Source: Membranipora membranacea (lineage: Eukaryota > Bryozoa > Gymnolaemata > Cheilostomatida > Membraniporidae). From it: a DNA stretch of 64,000 bases. The notes under the pieces are model-generated. The model had not been told where the DNA came from and did no database searches. It worked only from the letters and a program-made list of their open reading frames with translations. Positions 57,709 through 64,000 of this stretch are shown in pieces (position 1 is the first letter of the stretch; each line of letters begins with the position of its first letter). The stretch is taken from NCBI GenBank assembly GCA_914767715.1, contig OU612071.1, forward strand, positions 12,013,493-12,077,492, given 5' to 3'. The position numbers were made by a program, and so were the translations under genes.

Positions 57709-59708
57709 AGAACAAAGACTAAGTGTTCTGAGCTTTTAAGCATTTAGTTGACAAAATTACATTCGAAATCGGACCTTACTCACGGGCCATTAGTGTTTTC
57801 CATCTTACGTCAACACGTCTGACAGCTGGAAAGATCAGATGCAGCTGATTAGCTAAAATTCTGAGCAAAACCTTGAACTCTGAAAAGTTGACGCACCATT
57901 TTTCATACAAATGTTAAGACCAGAAACATGCTACATAGCATGTGTTGTTATGGCACACACAATATCTGATGGCACGGTATACTGATCAAATTTTATACTT
58001 CATTAGTACATGTTGAGTAAAACTCACCGGTTTTACCCAGTTGTAGTGGTAATATTTAGAAAGAAGGTCTGTTATTCATACATTACATTTATGGGGAGAA
58101 AACTCCTCTTCTGACCTATGCGCAACAGAGAAAAAGTGAATAGCGCAGTGACGCTGCGTCACTGAATTAGAGAAGACACTGAGCCTGTATCAAATAGTCA
58201 ATAGTTTCCAGTCTATAGAGTATATATATGTTTATGATAGAGACAGTCAGTACCAATCTTTATGTATTTATTTGCTTATTCTCATTCTTTTTAGCAAATT
58301 TATGCACCAAATAAAAGGTTTTTGTTCTTGTAAATTAAACAAACATGTAAATTTTTCTAAATGAAAGACTGAAAGAACTGGACTTTGAATGAACTACCCC
58401 AAATACTTTTGCTGAAAATGCATCGCTTATTCCAATTAAAACACCCCCTGGGTCATTCTAATTGAAAACATCCAGAGCGATTTGCGCTCAGAGGGAGGAG
58501 GAAGACAGTCTATAATACCCTCTGTTCTAGCCCCTTACACAGAACCACTTAGAAGTAGCGGTCGAATCTAATGTTATGAAGAAGGGCAACATTTGTGTCC
58601 AGTGACAACTCCAAATAGAAATACAATGTTGTAAGGAAATGCAGGCTAGTCATAATTATCTAAACCACATTGGTGTTGATTGAAACAGACCCTAGACAAG
58701 CAAGGGCCCCTTTGACTAACATGCCTTTACTTTGCCAACGTCCAGTATCAACAACTCAATACACCAAACGTTCGGTGTTTTGGGGCTGGTTGATACTGGA
58801 CATCAGCAAACTACAGGCTTGCATGTCCACGGGGCCAATGGCACCAACCACTGATTCCCCTTTTAATTATCTCCTCATATGACCTGTATTGAACAAGCTT
58901 GTCAAGACAGGCTAGCTTTCGCATCGTATCGCAGCATGTATTTTAAGACTTGATGTAGTGACAATAGGCACTACATTCAAAACTATAGAGTAGCTTTAAT
59001 TGTGGGATATACTTTTTCATCGAGTCCTCCTAGCCCTATGCTCTACTAATCATTGCCTACCTACCTTAACCTATTTGTATTGTAAATTATCTCTCAATAG
59101 TCACAGTGAATGTGATAGTGTTTGACTGTAGAAATTAGTGACTATGTAGTTTGACCAAGAGGTAATGTGTAGTGTAGCCATAAGAACAATGAGAAGGAAT
59201 TACGATATTGACATCCATGATTATATATTTTTTGTAACCACACACTATACCAGAGGTAACACAATTAAGCCTCAATTAAACTCTAACACTTTTGAAGACA
59301 CCTTTTACAACCGCATGCGATCACATGTTAAATGCTAACACTTAGATTAAATGATTCGATAGCCCTGATCACAATGACTCATGCTCAACCGTAACAATGT
59401 ACTAGGATATGCCAATAACTTTTTGGTTTGTGTGCATTATGATTAAATGGGCATGCAACAACAACACTTTATTTTTGCGTTTCAGAGGCAAATATTTTAT
59501 GCTTATTATTTATAGATTTTCTATGCCTGAAAGTTGATTAACTGTGTCTATAAATGTTTTTTTTTCCATGAGTCTACTGCAGACGCTGACTTCAGATTCA
59601 ACACTGATCAACGCTAGACCTGAGCAATCAAAACTACACTTCCGTCTTATGCTTTTCCCCAAAGGCGGGTCGGAGTAACCTGAAAAGAGAGAGAGAGTTC
59701 ATTTGACT

Positions 59709-59951
59709 GGGGGGTCTTTCAATTAGAAACAGCGAAAATTGCAATCTGCTCGCTCACCCAGTGAGTGAGCGACACCTGCTACCGCTACTAGGCTCTCGCT
59801 TTCAGCTAACTCACTCATGATGGAACTATATACACTTTGAGTGCGCGATTTGGGAGCGATTGTGTCCATCCATTTGAAAGAGCAAGTGAGTGATAAATTT
59901 TAGCGATGTGATAGTGATAACTTGCATCTCTCATTTTAATTGAAGCCCCCC
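59709..59951. mobile_element. GGGGGTCTTTCAATTAG MITE (copy 1, right duplicate)
   Basis: Same element as at 4890-5132, with the same ends and the same internal GCTCACTCA motifs. It is followed directly by the point where the left copy has the extra AT-rich retroposon fragment. Confidence 0.85.
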
Positions 59952-60670
59952 TGGTTAGACCAAGTAATTGACTCCCTGCTTAGCAATTGTATATTATATA
60001 AAGATGATACATAAATAAGAGGATAATGAGTGAATGGATAATACTAAACCTGCAGAGTTGAAGGTATAATAGATAAGTTCAATACTGGTATTCAGACTGA
60101 AGCTCCTGTAAGTGAGAAATACTATTTCTTCAGATTGTCTGCTTTTCTGTTACCTGATAACAATGGATTCTATCTTCTTGTTTCATGTGAGAAGTGTAGA
60201 CAACTCTGTTGAGTCACAATGAGGTCCAGGAAAATAAAATTACCAAAACACCATTGGAGATCAATGAGCAAAAGAGGGAGCTTTGTTTCAAGCAAGGCCC
60301 TTCAAGAATCTCACTCCTATTTTATTTAAAGAGTTCTCCTAGTATTATATAAGGCCAATGAAATGTAAATAGGAATAGCTCACCAAACCCTCAACTGGGA
60401 TTCTTATACACAGGTATTTGAGAAAAGGGCTGGAGTTTAGCCATATCTTCTTTTTTTTTGGAAAAAGAAACTGTTGTTCTAACATTTTATGATTATGATT
60501 ATATGTTATTTATATGAGCAATAGTACCTATATAGAAATTGTGGAGTGTTCCTATCACAGGGTTTGTTTGTTGTCATGTTGTTGTCTGTTGTGCATGTAC
60601 CGTGTCCATGTATCTTTGAGTTGTCTTCTCTGTTCATACTACTGAGAAGTGACCACCATTCTACCAACCC

Positions 60671-60926
60671 TGGGGGTCTTTCAATTAGAGACAGGCAAAA
60701 TCGCGATCTTGTCGCTCACTCACTGAGTGAGCGATACCTGCTAGGGGTCTTGCTTTCAAATCGCTCAGTCACTTGATGGAACTATATACATTCTGAGTGA
60801 GCGATTTGGGAGCGATTTTCTCTAATTGAAACACCAAGTGAGTGTTAATTTTGAGCGGTGTGATAGTGATGTGATAGTGATAACTTGCTTTAGTAAAGGA
60901 TCACTCTTTCTGATTGAAAGACCCCC
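60671..60926. mobile_element. GGGGGTCTTTCAATTAG MITE (copy 2, right duplicate)
   Basis: Counterpart of 10259-10514 with both termini intact. Confidence 0.88.
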
Positions 60927-61076
60927 CTGACCCAATTTATGACAGAGACTGACTTGACCTGTCCTGCGGCTGTAGCCTTAAAAAGAATACACATTAGGCA
61001 CATTTCTCTACTGACTTCGCGGTGAGTGGACTGCATTGTTATAAGCTAGCCATCCTGCTTAACCCAACCATCTTTT

Positions 61077-61284
61077 CGCTCACTCGACTACTAGTGAGCT
61101 TTACCTGCTAGGCTCTCGCTTTCATATCACTCAGTCATCGATGGGACTATATACATTCTAAGTGAGCGATTTGGGAACAAATTTGTCCAGTTGAAAGACC
61201 GAGTGAGTGATAATTTTGAGCGATTTGTTATAATGGCAACTTGCTATAATAAAGCAACGCTCCTTCTAATTGGGAGACCCCCTG
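61077..61284. mobile_element. GGGGGTCTTTCAATTAG MITE, 5' end lost (copy 3, right duplicate)
   Basis: Counterpart of 10664-10871 with the same truncation, so the truncation predates the duplication. Confidence 0.8.
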
Positions 61285-63586
61285 TTGAACCCAACTGCTC
61301 CTGGCTTTTGGCTGATATGCTCGAGGTTGTCCCTCATTCCACAAGCATTGCAAGAATTTTCCTTTTAGCACCCCTCCCGTGCCCATATGTTCTCTGGCTG
61401 AAACCAGGCGACGTTATTGAGGTAAAGTAACAGCGCTGGTGAACTTTCATATAACCTGTGTTGTTGGATAGGTAATTAGAAATTAATGAGTGAACAAAAT
61501 CAATCTTATTGCTAATTTAATTATTTCTTACAATTACTACGATTGCTGTTACTACTAGCTTGATGACTCGGTAGGGCGAAATGAGTGGACTCTTTAGCTA
61601 GCTGAAGTTTTTGTACATCGGGCCAAATATATATCGATTGCCTCCTAGTCACAAAGTTAAGTAACTCATATTTCTATGTCTGCAATTAAGCTCTTCTCTT
61701 GGTAATGGTGGGAAATTTCTATATTAGCACGCAAACTCGTTGGTGTATGCAAGGGAACAGATCTGGTAAAACTTTACGCAAGCACGATTCAGCCTTTGCT
61801 TTCTCTAAATCCCTATCCTATTCATATTGCAGGTCATGCTACAAGATCATACAAAAAGTAAGGGACAGCGGAGACATTTTAATAAAATTATGCGATTCAG
61901 AGAGAAAGAAAGCTCAAGTTGAGAGCGGTGAGTTCATCAGCAGTAAACTGGTAAGTGTTAACAAGTACTGAATAAGTGCCGATATTGTGTGACTGTAGAC
62001 GTGTAGATTCTTGGTGGAGCTCCCTTCAGTTTACATCAGCGACCGACAGATATTTGCTGGTCAAGACTATAACCAGAAGAGAGCTCAGGTTATTCAAGCG
62101 GTCACAAAGCGATTTAGTGTTTTCAGTATACCTCTGTCCGGAAAATTTGGCCGAAAAATTATCCTCACAATGACTTGCTATCTACCTAAGACATTGCATA
62201 TTAGTGTGTGATCATCACTCGGATTGGATCGATCGTAAAATAACTTGAACCCCAAATGAATGCAAAACTGATTTTTGGCCTGAATATGATTACGACAACT
62301 ACCAATAAAGTGGTGACTTAGAGTTATCCTGACATGGTCAAAGAACAGATAACAACTAATAAATATATAAAAATTTACTCTCACAAACATACAATGTGAA
62401 TCACCTAAGAGGATTAAAGTTTTGCAGGTAAATTTCCCATTCTGGAAATAGCTCATTTTAAGGAGAGCTAACAATAAGTCAGGGTTATCCTCATAACAGT
62501 CCTGCCTCCCAGTCCACATATTTTAGCACTACAATTGTGAACTTGGTAGTCTGTAAGCTAGTCCTATGAATAAGCTGATTTCTTTTGTGTTTGCTCACTA
62601 AGTTACACATATGCCTACAAAAAGAACTTATCTCATGAAGTGTGGACAGCTGGTAACATTTTATACCATCATGGTCTGCGACCTTCATGCCATTAACCTA
62701 GAATATAGCTGAATAAGTTTACTAGCTTTGAGCTGACAAGCCCTGATTTCTATAATTCAAACTAAATCTCCCGATACATGGTACCCACCTCAAGCGTTCA
62801 GATTCTTGTATCTTGTATCTACTTAAGCCCCTCTTGACAAGCTTTGGTGGGGGAGGGGTTCCCTGCTCAACAATGCCTGACAAGTCAGATTTATACCAAC
62901 CCTAGAGGAGTAATATAATCACATGATGATTCATAAGCTTTTTTATAAGTGCGCCAGATTTTTAATTTATATGAATTTTCCAACATAATAAATTCAACCA
63001 TTCTTTATCTTCTTTTAGACAGGGTATTACTAAGATCTGCCTTTTATGGTATGAGGTGATTTTGATGCATTAGCTATACTGCTGAAAGATGGTTATTGTG
63101 CCATTTAAAGGACACTTCAGAGTAACCTAGCAACAATTTTGGCTCAAACTTATTCAATCCGTTTTCAATTGTTGCTAGAAATCTCAAAAAATCACACACA
63201 TTTTGACCTGACACGTAAACAGTCACTTTAGGCTCACCATATCTTATATTAAACCAATAATTGTGATGAACGCAACCAGTGGTGTGGGAGCAGCTCCAAA
63301 AGTGTGCAAATTGACAAAATTTGCTCTACCGACTCCCATAAAGTTATTATATAATGACCAACTCCCAGAAGATACCAATCACCATTTCAAATATAGGGGT
63401 TGTCACTTCATTAATATTAAGGTAATAACTCTAAAATAGAGAAATCATTTGTTTTCAAGATCATTAATGCATTTTTGTTAACCAGACCGAATAATCAATT
63501 CAATAGCAGAACAACAGTACCCCTAGCTTCACAAACTGTCTGCAAGTTCGCTATTGAGATTTCTCCAATGTTTTCTAACATTTCAG

Positions 63587-63650
63587 ACACCACACCAGCT
63601 AGTTTTGACTTTGAGACACCAAACACATCGAGCAGTCGGCTTCTTTAAAG
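63587..63650 (+). pseudogene. ESS2-like exon in the right duplicate
   Basis: Copy of the 13174-13237 exon (TTPASFDFETP motif) in the right duplicate, again running into an in-frame TAA. Whether the downstream ESS2-like exons are duplicated too lies beyond the window end. Confidence 0.55.
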
Positions 63651-64000
63651 GTGATAAAGTTAAAAGTAGATCAGCCAGTTCTAATGTTAACTCATCGAGT
63701 GGTACGTTATATCCAAATTAACAAAATTAAAAGACTTATCTCCAGTCATCTGATGTTTTGCCATAGCAGATAATTAGTAGTGGCACTTGCTATATCAATA
63801 AATGCTTACCTGCTAAGTCATCGAATACTGTAGTCTGGGCAGGTTGTCCCTACCTCCCCACCGATGACAGCCTGCACAGGCCAGTAATGCCGACTAACAA
63901 AAATATTACATAATGTCATGTAGTAAAATTATTAACTCACTCAGGTATTTGTACATCCTTCTAAGGTCCTAGCTATAGATTTATAATTTTAAATACCAGT

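Larger units (their letters stand above)
55147..64000. repeat. Direct segmental duplication, right copy
   Basis: Second copy of the 1-13587 segment in the same orientation, about 50-55 kb downstream. It is shorter because it lacks the 4.2-kb insertion and several smaller stretches of the left copy. It contains the same SINE (56312-56462), Mutator-like transposase remnant (56572-57708), MITEs (59709-59951, 60671-60926, 61077-61284) and the ESS2-like exon seen at 13174 (here about 63587-63650). Any further ESS2-like exons of this copy would lie beyond the window. Confidence 0.93.

Overview
The window is eukaryotic, from an animal genome that is AT-rich and crowded with small repeats. Genes are split into short exons with GT-AG introns, CUB-type extracellular domains are present, and tRNA-derived SINEs and MITE-like elements are everywhere. 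There are no operons, ribosome-binding sites or CRISPR arrays. A compact early-branching invertebrate such as a demosponge would fit, but that is an impression, not a proof. Most open frames longer than 60 codons are not genes.

Layout. (1) Positions 1-13587 and 55147-64000 are two near-identical direct copies of one segment, and the duplication runs off both ends of the window. Each copy carries a decayed Mutator-like transposase, tRNA-SINEs and MITEs. The left copy has a 4225-bp insertion bounded by 15-bp inverted repeats (5839-10063) that is missing from the right copy, so the empty site can be read directly. (2) Positions 13174-17363 hold exons of an ESS2/DGCR14-like nuclear splicing-associated protein. 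The last two recognisable exons are tandemly duplicated: one copy is broken, the other open. (3) Positions 17.4-19.9 kb are non-coding with hairpin-rich repeats. (4) Gene 1 (19896-26339, 8 exons, 717 aa) and gene 2 (35802-48042, 10 exons, 774 aa) are tandem paralogues. Both close perfectly in frame and encode a type II membrane protein: short basic cytosolic tail, one transmembrane helix, coiled-coil/spacer stalk rich in N-glycosylation sequons, and a C-terminal CUB-like domain split over two exons. (5) Between and after them lie SINEs, MITEs, a minisatellite and foldback elements. (6) Positions 48.7-55.1 kb show almost nothing coding.

The most interesting system is the paralogue pair. All internal stalk exons are symmetric phase 1-1, so they can be added or lost without breaking frame. 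Gene 2 has amplified one 81-nt spacer exon to four copies, each in a genomic repeat unit that also contains a MITE. The big stalk exon holds perfect 174-bp (58-codon) repeats in gene 2 and variably shortened repeats in gene 1. This looks like a family of cell-surface CUB receptors whose stalk length evolves by exon and intra-exon duplication. Ligand and function cannot be read from the sequence.
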